NCBI RefSeq assembly: GCF_964187635.1
Contig: NZ_CAXLMO010000012.1
Coordinates: 1-56,554 of the forward strand
Reading direction: 5' to 3'
Length of the DNA: 56,554 nucleotides
Source of the DNA: Seribacter sulfatis
GTDB taxonomy: Bacteria; Verrucomicrobiota; Verrucomicrobiia; Opitutales; Seribacteraceae
The notes below the pieces were generated by a model, which was given only the letters and a program-made list of their open reading frames with translations, had not been told where the DNA came from and did not search any database. Both the position numbers and the translations under genes were made by a program. Shown in pieces: positions 35,684-44,518 of the stretch. Numbering within the stretch: position 1 is the first letter of the stretch; every line of letters starts with the position of its first letter.

Positions 35684-36625
35684 ATGAATATTGCGGTTTT
35701 AGATATCGGTTCCAATACCACTAAAATTTTAATCGCGGCAAAAAATAAGGCCGGCAAACTGGAGTCGGTCGCCGAAAAAAGTTACCCCTGTCGTTTGGGT
35801 ACCGCTTTATCACAAGAACGCCCAGTTCTTTCTGTTGTATTGATGGAAGCTACGATCAAAGTAATTGATCAACTTCTATTATTTGCCAGTCCATTCTCCC
35901 CAGTTAAAACCCGTATTGTTGCAACAGAAGCACTTCGCCGAATGGAAAATGCGGATCTGTTAATTAAAGAAGTGCAACATCTATTTTCTTTAAATATCGA
36001 GATTTTGAGTGGTCCAGAAGAAGCTTTTTTTATCGCCAGTGGATTATTAACAGATCCCGCCCTTGAGGAGGTTTCCCAATTTTGTGCGATCGATTTAGGT
36101 GGGGGGAGTCTGGAAATTATGCGGATTCGTAATGGGGCATGTGAAAGTGTGAAGAGTCTTCCTCTGGGAGCTGTTGTGCTTGCGGAGGAATTCCTCGGTA
36201 ATTTGGAGAACAAACCGGCTCAAGAGGATAGGATTAGATTACAGAATTATGTCTCTACCACTTTGGCAGATAGTTGTACGGCTTTGCTTCAGGACTGTTC
36301 ACACCTTGTGGGTTCAGGAGGGTCAATCGTATTTCTCAGACAACTGATTTCTTCTACGAATCAACTCGATTTTGAGAAACAATCTAAACTCACTGAAGAT
36401 TCAATTAAAGTAATCTCAAGAAAAATGAATGGATTAGATTTGGCATCCCGTTGTCAGGAGTTTCCCCTTCTGCCTGCCGATCGTGCAGATGTTTTTCCCT
36501 CTGCCATCCTAGTTATCTTAGAACTTTTGAAATTTTGTCAATTAACCAGCATTACTCATTCTTTTCACAACTTACGCTATGGTGTCGCGGAAAGTATAAT
36601 GAGTTCGGTTTCCACTTCAAAATGA
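35684..36625 (+). CDS. Ppx/GppA-family phosphatase (exopolyphosphatase-like)
   Basis: ASKHA-fold phosphohydrolase acting on polyphosphate and/or pppGpp. Phosphate-1 loop AVLDIGSNTTKILIA at the N-terminus, catalytic-glutamate region GPEEAFFIASG, phosphate-2 loop DLGGGSLEI, and the later glycine loop GSGGSI. At 313 residues it is the short two-domain form without the C-terminal HD-type part of E. coli Ppx/GppA, so exopolyphosphatase and pppGpp phosphatase cannot be separated. It is the last gene of this plus-strand group and converges with the GH13 gene. Confidence 0.88.
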   Translation: MNIAVLDIGSNTTKILIAAKNKAGKLESVAEKSYPCRLGTALSQERPVLSVVLMEATIKVIDQLLLFASPFSPVKTRIVATEALRRMENADLLIKEVQHLFSLNIEILSGPEEAFFIASGLLTDPALEEVSQFCAIDLGGGSLEIMRIRNGACESVKSLPLGAVVLAEEFLGNLENKPAQEDRIRLQNYVSTTLADSCTALLQDCSHLVGSGGSIVFLRQLISSTNQLDFEKQSKLTEDSIKVISRKMNGLDLASRCQEFPLLPADRADVFPSAILVILELLKFCQLTSITHSFHNLRYGVAESIMSSVSTSK

Positions 36626-36662
36626 AGGTTAAAAAAAGAGTCACCGTTATTTCTCGTCCCAA

Positions 36663-38978
36663 TTATCCGATAATTTTCCAAACCTGCAGGCAAAGAGGTG
36701 GCATAGTACCAAGTATTGAATCACTTTCTCCTAGCAAAATAGTTTCCTTTTTACCGTAACAGATTGCAGGTAAAGGAATATTAATTTCCTGTTCACTAGG
36801 GTTTACTAAGAGGAGCAAACAATAGGACACACTGACATTATTTTCCGCAAAAATAATGTGGGCTATTGTATCATGTGGGCCTTTTACACTGATATATCGA
36901 TCTTCTGCAATAAAATGATAGGGTCGGAAAAGTTCACCCTCTTTGGAACTGCGTAATGAAATGAGCTCTTTTGTCCAATTATGGAAATCTTGAGTTTCCC
37001 TAAAAAGGTTGTAATCGAGGGCATTTAAGTCGCCTCTTTGATAGGTGTTTTGAACGCCATTTTTACTTCGTAAGTAGTCCTGTCCAGATGCAATCATCGG
37101 TATCCCAGGTGAAAGGAGCAGTAATCCTATGGCTAGTTTCGCCTGGGCGATTACTGGAGCAGGAGGTCGGTCGTTTTTCCAGTCATCTGGGGAGCAAAGT
37201 CGATCGATAAAGGTAAGGTCATCATGAGACTCAAGGTAATTAATGGATTGCCACGGATGAGTATTTTGCTCGTCCAACCTTCCCTTGAGTAAATTAATAA
37301 TTTCGCATTGCTTTCCATTCCCTCGGACAAAGTGAAGGAGTTTTTCACGACAATTATCACTCCATAAACTATATCCCGTCTGATTTATTTTTTCAGGCAA
37401 ACGACCCCTAAAACTCCAGGGTTCGGCAATTAATATTATGTCGGGCTTTACTTTTAGTAACTCGTCCTCAATTTCAGACAGAAGATTGATTCCTAAGAGT
37501 TCACCAAGATCAAATCGAAATCCATCAACATCAAAATCATTGATCATCGAGACCAAACTATCAATCACTAGTCTTCGTACCGCACCAGACTCTGCATTAA
37601 TATCATTTCCACAACCACTATGGTTATTCAGGTTTCCATTTTCATCCGTTGAGAAATAAAGTTCACGATCCAGAAAGGAGAGGTGGGACGGAACTCCGAC
37701 ATGGTTATAAACCACATCAATGATAACGGCTAGTTCTGCCTCATGGAACCGGTCGACAAGACTCTTAAATTCGTGTACGGCAGAACCATCTTTTGCATTA
37801 CTTGCATAGGCAGACGAGGGTGCAAAAAAATTAACTGACATATACCCCCAATGGTACTCCTCCTTTGTGCGGGCATCAAATTCATGAATGGGTTGGATTT
37901 CGATAGCATTTACCCCCAGCTTGCGAAGATAGCAATCTTCAGATTGGAGCCATTTCGAAAGGCCGCGAAACTCCATTCTTTCCATTTCAGATAAAGGAAT
38001 AGGAGCATTTGTAAGTAGATCTCGAATGTGGGTTTCGAGAATGATTAGGTCTTGTTTTTGGGGTGTGCGAAAGGAGTGTTTTTTTTCTGATGGTTGAACT
38101 GTTAACGCGAGACCAGGCCCATTCCTTCCGTCCATTGCACGGGCATAGGGGTCCACAACTTCTTTTTCGAAAAGCTCGGACTCTCCCTTTCTTGTAACCT
38201 GGTGGACCGAGTATTTGTAGGGCAATCCTTCGCAATTATCCAAAAGAGTAATTTCCCAACAACCATCATGCATCCGAGTCATCGGATACCGCTCCATTCC
38301 TTTCTCTTTATATAAAAGTAAATCCACTGTAACCGCTCGGGGAGCAAAAACTCGAAATGAACTACCTTCCAAAGTTTGCTCATAACCAAATTTCCCACTT
38401 GGAACCACGTTTATCCATCGATCTAAGTTTTCTTTTCGGGGACCCTCCATTAGCTCAAAACACAGAATGTCCTGTCCCGTTCTTTGAGGATTAAAAATAA
38501 AATTTCTCGATCCAAGCTCGTTTATCTCACTTCTTGAAATCGGGTCATTTGGTTCCAACCAGACTTTCCTTTCAGTGACGAATTTAAAGGAGAATGTCTT
38601 TAGTTTCAAAGCAACTTTCCAATCGATTGACAATTGTATGATATTTTCTTCCGAATTTTTTGGTAGTAATTCCCATTGCGGTTCTCCAATTGCTTCTGTC
38701 CAACCATTAAAATCTGTGGCGAGGAATATCCTTTCTTTACTCAGTTCCAGCGAGGGGTAGTCATTTTTATTAACCAAAAAATGGACCTCTCCTCCTCTCT
38801 TAACATAACCTCCCAATCGTGCCGATTTTTCACTCTCAATAATTGAGAATGTGGAGCCAATCATCCCCGATTCTTCCACCAAATCTTCGGGTAAGCGCCC
38901 ACCGTCCCAATCTTTTTCCAAAAAGACTAAGCCTTTGTTAATAGTTTCCATGCAAACATGCCCACCTCGAGAATACAT
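36663..38978 (-). CDS. GH13 pullulanase/glycogen-debranching-type enzyme
   Basis: A 771-residue alpha-1,6-glucan debranching enzyme by architecture. An N-terminal CBM48-like sandwich (about 65-165, FLATDFNGW) and a second one (about 205-265, SSFRVFAPRA) precede the catalytic barrel. Conserved regions: YHWGYMSVNFFAPSSAYA, region I DVVYNHVG, region II GFRFDLGE (nucleophile D490), region III LIAEPWSF (acid/base E519), and region IV ESHDD (D586). No signal peptide is seen, so it probably acts on intracellular glycogen together with MalQ. An alternative start at 38951 (METINKGLVF) would drop nine residues. It is divergent from mnmA. Confidence 0.88.
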   Translation of the reverse strand: MYSRGGHVCMETINKGLVFLEKDWDGGRLPEDLVEESGMIGSTFSIIESEKSARLGGYVKRGGEVHFLVNKNDYPSLELSKERIFLATDFNGWTEAIGEPQWELLPKNSEENIIQLSIDWKVALKLKTFSFKFVTERKVWLEPNDPISRSEINELGSRNFIFNPQRTGQDILCFELMEGPRKENLDRWINVVPSGKFGYEQTLEGSSFRVFAPRAVTVDLLLYKEKGMERYPMTRMHDGCWEITLLDNCEGLPYKYSVHQVTRKGESELFEKEVVDPYARAMDGRNGPGLALTVQPSEKKHSFRTPQKQDLIILETHIRDLLTNAPIPLSEMERMEFRGLSKWLQSEDCYLRKLGVNAIEIQPIHEFDARTKEEYHWGYMSVNFFAPSSAYASNAKDGSAVHEFKSLVDRFHEAELAVIIDVVYNHVGVPSHLSFLDRELYFSTDENGNLNNHSGCGNDINAESGAVRRLVIDSLVSMINDFDVDGFRFDLGELLGINLLSEIEDELLKVKPDIILIAEPWSFRGRLPEKINQTGYSLWSDNCREKLLHFVRGNGKQCEIINLLKGRLDEQNTHPWQSINYLESHDDLTFIDRLCSPDDWKNDRPPAPVIAQAKLAIGLLLLSPGIPMIASGQDYLRSKNGVQNTYQRGDLNALDYNLFRETQDFHNWTKELISLRSSKEGELFRPYHFIAEDRYISVKGPHDTIAHIIFAENNVSVSYCLLLLVNPSEQEINIPLPAICYGKKETILLGESDSILGTMPPLCLQVWKIIG

Positions 38979-39065
38979 AGCCTTATTGTCTTATCTACTC
39001 TTTCGCTCGAGCCAATCGAAAAATTTTGCTCCTTTTAAAAGAATTTACTAGTACCTATTGTCGAA

Positions 39066-40190
39066 ATGAATGATTCTTCCGATAAACCAATTCTTGTCGC
39101 CCTATCGGGCGGGGTTGATAGTGCGGTTTCTGCCTTATTGCTCAAAGAGCAGGGCTACACTATTTCGGGAGTTTATGTCCGAACCTGGGAGCATGAGGAT
39201 GATTTACTCGGCGATTGCCCCGGCGCTCGTGATCTAAAGGATGCGCGTTTGGTAGCGGAATTAATTGGTATTCCATTTTCCGTGGTAAACTTTATTGATT
39301 TTTACCAAAATGAAGTGGTTTTACCTATGGTGCGAGGCTATGAAAATGGAATTACTCCCAATCCTGATATTTTATGTAATCGAGCGATGAAATTTGGAGC
39401 ATTACTAGAATACGCGGAAGAAAATGGTTTTTCTTCCCTTGCCACGGGGCATTATTGTAGAAGAGTAAAAAATTCAAATTCCACCGCAGAATTGTGGGAG
39501 GGAATAGATAAAAATAAGGATCAGTCTTATTTCCTTGCCCGCATTACTCAGAATCAACTTGAAAGAGCCCGCTTTCCTCTGGGGGAGATTACAAAGCCAG
39601 AAGTTCGTGAAATTGCCAAGAAATATGAGCTTCCCGTTGCAGAGAAAAAAGACAGTCAAGGTATTTGCTTTCTTGGAAAAGTAAAAATAGGAGAATTCTT
39701 ATCTAATTTTCTCGACGACCAGCCTGGTGAGATTGTAACGACCGAGGGGCGAGTTGTTGGTAGGCATAAAGGTTTACACCGATATACCTTAGGTCAGAGA
39801 CGCGGGATTGGGGTGCCATCCAACACAGATAATGAAAATTTTGTAGTCACGGGAAAGAATGAAGGCGAAAATCAGCTAATTGTTGCTTTTGATCACGAAA
39901 ATGAACCTACATTATGGGGGCGTAAGTATGAAATTGAATCCCTGTCCTTCCTTACGGAAAACCATCCGACCGAACCGGTTCAATTATTGGGAAAACCCCG
40001 TTATCGAGATGCTTCCGTTCCCCTACTCTACCGTCCAATCAATTCCACGAAAGCGGAAATTATTTTTGAGCGACCCCAACGGGCTTTAACTCCAGGTCAA
40101 GTCTTGGCACTCTATGATGGAGAAAGGCTCATTGGAGGGGGGACTTACTGCTTAAGCTCTCTTGGTCGAGCAGATCAAAGCATTGAATAA
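39066..40190 (+). CDS. mnmA: tRNA-specific 2-thiouridylase MnmA
   Basis: Adenylates and thiolates U34 of tRNA-Lys, -Glu and -Gln. At 374 residues it is of normal length. It has the PP-loop ALSGGVDSA (12-20), the catalytic cysteine C104 in NPDILCNR, LATGHYCR, and the second cysteine C201 in DSQGICFLG that carries the persulfide. The C-terminal beta barrel (GQRRGIGV and later) is complete. A Lys-Asp-rich segment (EGIDKNKDQSYFLARI) is the family's tRNA-contact stretch. It is transcribed away from the debranching enzyme across an 87-base spacer. Confidence 0.96.
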   Translation: MNDSSDKPILVALSGGVDSAVSALLLKEQGYTISGVYVRTWEHEDDLLGDCPGARDLKDARLVAELIGIPFSVVNFIDFYQNEVVLPMVRGYENGITPNPDILCNRAMKFGALLEYAEENGFSSLATGHYCRRVKNSNSTAELWEGIDKNKDQSYFLARITQNQLERARFPLGEITKPEVREIAKKYELPVAEKKDSQGICFLGKVKIGEFLSNFLDDQPGEIVTTEGRVVGRHKGLHRYTLGQRRGIGVPSNTDNENFVVTGKNEGENQLIVAFDHENEPTLWGRKYEIESLSFLTENHPTEPVQLLGKPRYRDASVPLLYRPINSTKAEIIFERPQRALTPGQVLALYDGERLIGGGTYCLSSLGRADQSIE

Positions 40191-40253
40191 AGGTTTCAGC
40201 TTGATTCATCTCTTTTTATATATCAAAACTATTCTAGTTCAATAATTACCATT

Positions 40254-40955
40254 ATGCGCCTGCGTCTTTCTAAAAAAACTAGAAAAAAATTACCGATCAA
40301 AGATGATCAGATTCCTTTAAAGACAAAGGAAAATCTTGAAGAGTATCTTCAATCGGCAATTTCTTTTTTGCAAACCCAGCAAAATGTGCTGGAGAGAACA
40401 GTCGAAATTCTTGAAGAAATTACCACATTGGCACCCACCATGAAAGCCGATGTGATTCGTTCGGTTTCGCGGGAGGAAGAGGTAGCTTCACGAAAGCAAT
40501 TTAAGGTGCTCAGGCAGGAATTAAACTGGCTCTCTAGTCTTGAGTTTAATCAGCGTAATTTATTCAGTCAGAATGCTCAGGACACCGCATTCAAGCTTTT
40601 CAAGGAAGCGGGGCCAAGCGCTCCGGTTATTAAGCAACATGCAGCACCTCACTATCTTGAACCTCTTCAGCATGATGAAGACGAGGTGAATGAAAAAACG
40701 GTTCAAAATTGCTTACAGGCTCTTCAGGAAATGCTTGGACAGGCAGATGCCGCGGAAACGGATCTTCAAACGAGCTTCAAAGCTCTCGCCGCTGACCCAG
40801 GTGCACATAAAAAACTGAAATTCCTGGAAGAACGTGTAAAAACATGGGTTTCCGAGGTAATTGATGGGCAAGATGGATTATCAGTTCAGGCAAACTTGAT
40901 TACTAAGCGGGTGGATGGATTGGTTCAGGGCTTACAGGGTTTGATTCAAGAATGA
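40254..40955 (+). CDS. Conserved-looking helical protein of unknown function
   Basis: A 233-residue soluble protein, not recognised. It begins with a very basic stretch (MRLRLSKKTRKK), then is almost entirely helical, with heptad-like segments at about 25-65 (EEYLQSAISFLQTQQNVLERT) and 130-230. No signal peptide, membrane helix or catalytic motif is visible. Its stop overlaps the start of the zinc-ribbon gene by four bases (ATGA), so the two are probably translated together. The basic N-terminus would allow nucleic-acid or ribosome contact, but that is a guess. Confidence 0.7.
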   Translation: MRLRLSKKTRKKLPIKDDQIPLKTKENLEEYLQSAISFLQTQQNVLERTVEILEEITTLAPTMKADVIRSVSREEEVASRKQFKVLRQELNWLSSLEFNQRNLFSQNAQDTAFKLFKEAGPSAPVIKQHAAPHYLEPLQHDEDEVNEKTVQNCLQALQEMLGQADAAETDLQTSFKALAADPGAHKKLKFLEERVKTWVSEVIDGQDGLSVQANLITKRVDGLVQGLQGLIQE

Positions 40956-41170
40956 ATAGCGATCAGACTTTTTCTTCTCCCGCACCTGGGGGAAAGGGAA
41001 AAGAGTTCCTTGGTATTCATTTTGTGAAGTGCGGAACCTATGGCCGCATTTACAAAAATCAACAAGGTACCGCATATTCTGGTCATTGTCCCCGTTGCAT
41101 GCACCCGATTCGGGTCAGAATTGCACCAGGAGGCACTGGGAATCGTTTTTTTAAATGCTTTTGTCCCTAA
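40952..41170 (+). CDS. Small zinc-ribbon-like protein (72 residues)
   Basis: A short protein with several cysteines in ribbon-like spacing: VKCGTYGRIYKN, GHCPRCMHPIRVRI and FKCFCP at the very end. The first cysteine, the CPRC pair and the terminal CFC could bind zinc. A glycine-rich APGGTGNRFF segment lies between. It resembles small Cys-rich domains I associate with Planctomycetes/Verrucomicrobia, but I cannot name a family. It overlaps the upstream helical protein (ATGA), and an unrecognised gene follows after 29 bases. Confidence 0.7.
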   Translation: MNSDQTFSSPAPGGKGKEFLGIHFVKCGTYGRIYKNQQGTAYSGHCPRCMHPIRVRIAPGGTGNRFFKCFCP

Positions 41171-41199
41171 TGCAAATGGGGTGCCTTGCCAGATAGCTA

Positions 41200-41661
41200 A
41201 TGATCTCCTCTGCTGTCGGTCTTATTACGCGAGGTCACAGAATTGCCTCGGGACAACATCGAGATGTTCGTTTTCCACAGGGTACTTTGGTAATGCAATC
41301 CCCCTTTTTTAAACAAAACGGTTTTGATATAACTTGTTTTTTCAAAGGTACTTTGAATATTTCATTACAGGATGCTGATTTCAAGTTAGGACGGCCTTCA
41401 TATTTTTTTCCGCTCGTTCAATGGTCTACTGATTTACCTCCCGAAAATTTTTCGTTTTATCAATGCTCTCTTTCAATGAATGGGTGTTCGATTATCTATG
41501 AATCTTTTGTCTACTGGCCTCATCCCTCCACCAAGCCCGAATTCAAACAGGACCCTTCAGTATTAGAGGTAATTGCACCCTTTATTGAAGAAGCCCATTA
41601 TGGAGATGAAATTACCATTACTGCCGATTCTTCGAGCATTAATTTCTCGGCCAATATTTGA
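41200..41661 (+). CDS. Unrecognised 153-residue beta-rich protein with a GTLN motif
   Basis: No family named with confidence. It opens LITRGHRIASGQ, continues FPQGTLVMQSPFFKQNGFD and FKGTLNISL, and later has VYWPHPSTKP and DPSVLEVIAPFI. The pattern PxGTLxMQxPFFxxxGxD...GTLNxSL, with little helix, is reminiscent of the cradle-loop barrel of CTP-dependent riboflavin kinases, where a GTLN motif lies at the active site. The resemblance is weak and no kinase activity is claimed. It follows the zinc-ribbon gene and precedes sucA by 89 bases. Confidence 0.65.
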   Translation: MISSAVGLITRGHRIASGQHRDVRFPQGTLVMQSPFFKQNGFDITCFFKGTLNISLQDADFKLGRPSYFFPLVQWSTDLPPENFSFYQCSLSMNGCSIIYESFVYWPHPSTKPEFKQDPSVLEVIAPFIEEAHYGDEITITADSSSINFSANI

Positions 41662-41750
41662 AAATTATATAAAAATATTTCCCCAGAATATTTTTTTCGG
41701 GTTTTACTTGTTTTTAATTCATTTAAAGCGTACGAATTACCGCGTTCACT

Positions 41751-44507
41751 ATGATTAAAAATCCTACTTTTGCCTCCCGTTGGAATGTCGACGAAATTGA
41801 CCGTCAATACGCCCTTTGGCTTGATTCTCCTTCGTCAGTATCTACGGAGTGGCAATATTTCTTTGAAGGCTTTCATTTAGGGAGCGAGCATGACGGGCTC
41901 CCCGACCGAGATGACGCACCTAGTCCAATTGCATCTCCGGATAGAGAGGTGGGAGAAAAACATGCTCGTCTCTACGGTGCCATTTATTCTTTCCGCGATA
42001 TCGGTCATACACAGGGTACTTTTGATCCCTTAAGTGATGAGATTAAAGAAAACCCCCGGTTAAGTTTGGAAAGACTGGGCTTTGACCCCAATGATTTGAA
42101 CGAAGTTCATTTTACTGGTAATTATTTAGGTGGTGTTCGAATGTCGATTGGTGAAATTTTAGACCGATTAAAAAAGACATACTGTGGCAATATAGGCGTA
42201 GAATATCTTCATTTGCAGACCACTGAGAAACGGCGTTGGATACAGTCTAAGATCGAACCTAAGATGAATGTTCCTTCGTTCAATCATGATGAAAAACTTA
42301 GGATTCTTCGAAAAATAATTCAAGCCGAAGAATTTGAAAATTTTCTTCATACCCGTTATGTCGGCCAAAAACGTTTTTCCTTGGAGGGCGGTGAAACCCT
42401 CATTACTGCCTTGGACTCAATTTTTCAAAAATGCCCTGATGAGGGAGTCGAAGAAATTGTAATGGGAATGGCCCATCGTGGACGATTAAATGTGCTCGCC
42501 AATGTGATGGGGAAATCCCACGAATTTATTTTTCGTGAATTCTCTGAGAATTTTGTTCCAGACGGTGCACATGGAAGCGGAGATGTAAAATATCATTTAG
42601 GATATGAGTCTGTACGGACCACTTCCAGCGGTCAGCAGGTTGTCATTCATTTATCGCCCAATCCCAGTCACTTAGAAGCAGTAAATGGTGTGGTTGAAGG
42701 AAAAGTGCGTGCTCGTCAGCGTCTCCGCGGGGATAAGGATCGCAGTCGCGTCCTTCCCATTCTCATACATGGCGATGCTGCCATGGCGGGACAGGGAGTT
42801 GTTTCAGAGGTATTTAATTTTTCCAAACTACCAGGATATCGCACAGGCGGGACAGTTCATGTGGTGGTGAATAATCAGATTGGTTTTACTACAGACCCGA
42901 CAGAGGCCCGTTCCAGTTTATACTGCACAGACGTGGCAAAAGTGATTGAGGCACCCATTTTTCATGTGAACGGAAATGATCCCCTTGCAGTTGCTATGGT
43001 CGCGGAAATCGCATTGGAGTATCGCCAGAAATTCCGGGAGGATGTGGTGATCGATGTGAATTGTTATCGAAAGCATGGTCATAATGAAGCCGATGACCCC
43101 GCGTTCACACAACCCCTGCTTTACAAAAAAATCAAGGCTATGCCGGGAATCTCTAATGTATTTTCCAAGGAACTGGTAAGTGCGGGGGATCTCAATCAAG
43201 AGGAGTGTGATGAAATTCACAAACGCTTACGTCGTCATTTGGACGCTTCTTTAGAAAAAGTGAAAACGGTTAAGAAATCGAGCACCTTTGAGGGGTCCGT
43301 TGCGGTGAAGCAAATTCCCTACGACTTTACACCAGTTTCAACCGCGGTCGAGAAGAAGGACTTAGAAAAAGTGGTTCGTGCACTGTCGACTTGCCCGGAA
43401 GGTTTTAACCTAAATCCAAAAATCAAAAGGCAGGTCGATGCGAAGGCAAAGAATTTCAAGTCCGGATTAGGGATTGATTGGGGTTTTGCTGAACTGTTGG
43501 CCTTCGGTTCATTAATGTTAGATGGTACTCCTATCCGACTTTCTGGACAGGATAGTGAACGGGGTACTTTTAGTCATCGTCATGCAGTTTGGTATGACAG
43601 TAAGGACCGAACGCGATATGTTCCTTTATTGAATATGGAAGACCGGCAGGGACAATTTTGTGTCTACAATTCCCTCTTATCGGAAGCGGCGGTATTAGCT
43701 TTTGACTACGGTTATTCGCTTGATTATCCAAGCATGCTCTCGATTTGGGAAGCTCAGTTTGGAGATTTTGTCAATGGAGCCCAGGTCATTATTGATCAAT
43801 TTATAATGAGTGCGGAGGATAAATGGGGGGCGGTTTCAGATATCGTTCTTTTATTACCACATGGCTTCGAAGGCCAAGGTCCTGAGCACAGTTCTGCCCG
43901 ACTGGAACGATTTCTTCAGGGCTGTGCAGAAGACAACATTGTTGTGGCAAATTTAAGTACCCCAGCACAATATTTTCATGCTCTTCGCCGTCAGAAGAAA
44001 AAAGAGTATGCAAAACCATTAGTCATCATGGCACCAAAGAGCCTACTTCGAAATAAATTGTGCATCTCGGAAGTGAAAGACTTGGTCAAGGGAAGTTTTG
44101 AAGAATTCTTACCCGATCCAACACCCGCAAAAAAGACAGAAAACTTAATTTTGTGTTCGGGTAAAGTGTACTATGACCTACTTGAAGCCAGGGAGGGAAT
44201 TCGGAATTCAAAATCCACAATTATACGAGTCGAGCAGTTTTATCCATTTGATAAAGCGAAGTTTCAAGAAGTCGTTGCACCTTATGCCAAGGCAAAACGT
44301 ATCGTTTGGTGCCAAGAAGAACCCTACAACATGGGAGCCTGGAACTTTCTTTTCCCTATCTTTGAAGAAATGCTCGGTCGACGACCTTACTTTGCCGGTA
44401 GAACTGCCACTGCCAGCCCGGCAACTGGATCTTTGACCTTACACAAGATTGAACAGGCGGCACTGGTTGCAGACGCCCTAGATCAAACACAAACTTCTCA
44501 TACTTAA
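41751..44507 (+). CDS. sucA: 2-oxoglutarate dehydrogenase E1 component SucA
   Basis: Thiamin-diphosphate enzyme that decarboxylates 2-oxoglutarate and succinylates the E2 lipoyl group in the TCA cycle. The 918-residue protein has the E1o N-terminal helix (WNVDEIDRQYALWLDSP, then EWQYFFEGF), the active-site region MAHRGRLNVL, and the ThDP/Mg motif HGDAAMAGQG...VVVNN (D342, N374, N375). It also has SGQDSERGTFSHRHAV and a PHGFEGQGPEHSSARLERFL block. It is the first of a tight sucA-sucB-lpd operon and converges at its end with nothing until 47.2 kb. Confidence 0.97.
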   Translation: MIKNPTFASRWNVDEIDRQYALWLDSPSSVSTEWQYFFEGFHLGSEHDGLPDRDDAPSPIASPDREVGEKHARLYGAIYSFRDIGHTQGTFDPLSDEIKENPRLSLERLGFDPNDLNEVHFTGNYLGGVRMSIGEILDRLKKTYCGNIGVEYLHLQTTEKRRWIQSKIEPKMNVPSFNHDEKLRILRKIIQAEEFENFLHTRYVGQKRFSLEGGETLITALDSIFQKCPDEGVEEIVMGMAHRGRLNVLANVMGKSHEFIFREFSENFVPDGAHGSGDVKYHLGYESVRTTSSGQQVVIHLSPNPSHLEAVNGVVEGKVRARQRLRGDKDRSRVLPILIHGDAAMAGQGVVSEVFNFSKLPGYRTGGTVHVVVNNQIGFTTDPTEARSSLYCTDVAKVIEAPIFHVNGNDPLAVAMVAEIALEYRQKFREDVVIDVNCYRKHGHNEADDPAFTQPLLYKKIKAMPGISNVFSKELVSAGDLNQEECDEIHKRLRRHLDASLEKVKTVKKSSTFEGSVAVKQIPYDFTPVSTAVEKKDLEKVVRALSTCPEGFNLNPKIKRQVDAKAKNFKSGLGIDWGFAELLAFGSLMLDGTPIRLSGQDSERGTFSHRHAVWYDSKDRTRYVPLLNMEDRQGQFCVYNSLLSEAAVLAFDYGYSLDYPSMLSIWEAQFGDFVNGAQVIIDQFIMSAEDKWGAVSDIVLLLPHGFEGQGPEHSSARLERFLQGCAEDNIVVANLSTPAQYFHALRRQKKKEYAKPLVIMAPKSLLRNKLCISEVKDLVKGSFEEFLPDPTPAKKTENLILCSGKVYYDLLEAREGIRNSKSTIIRVEQFYPFDKAKFQEVVAPYAKAKRIVWCQEEPYNMGAWNFLFPIFEEMLGRRPYFAGRTATASPATGSLTLHKIEQAALVADALDQTQTSHT

Positions 44508-44518
44508 TTTTTTTAGTT

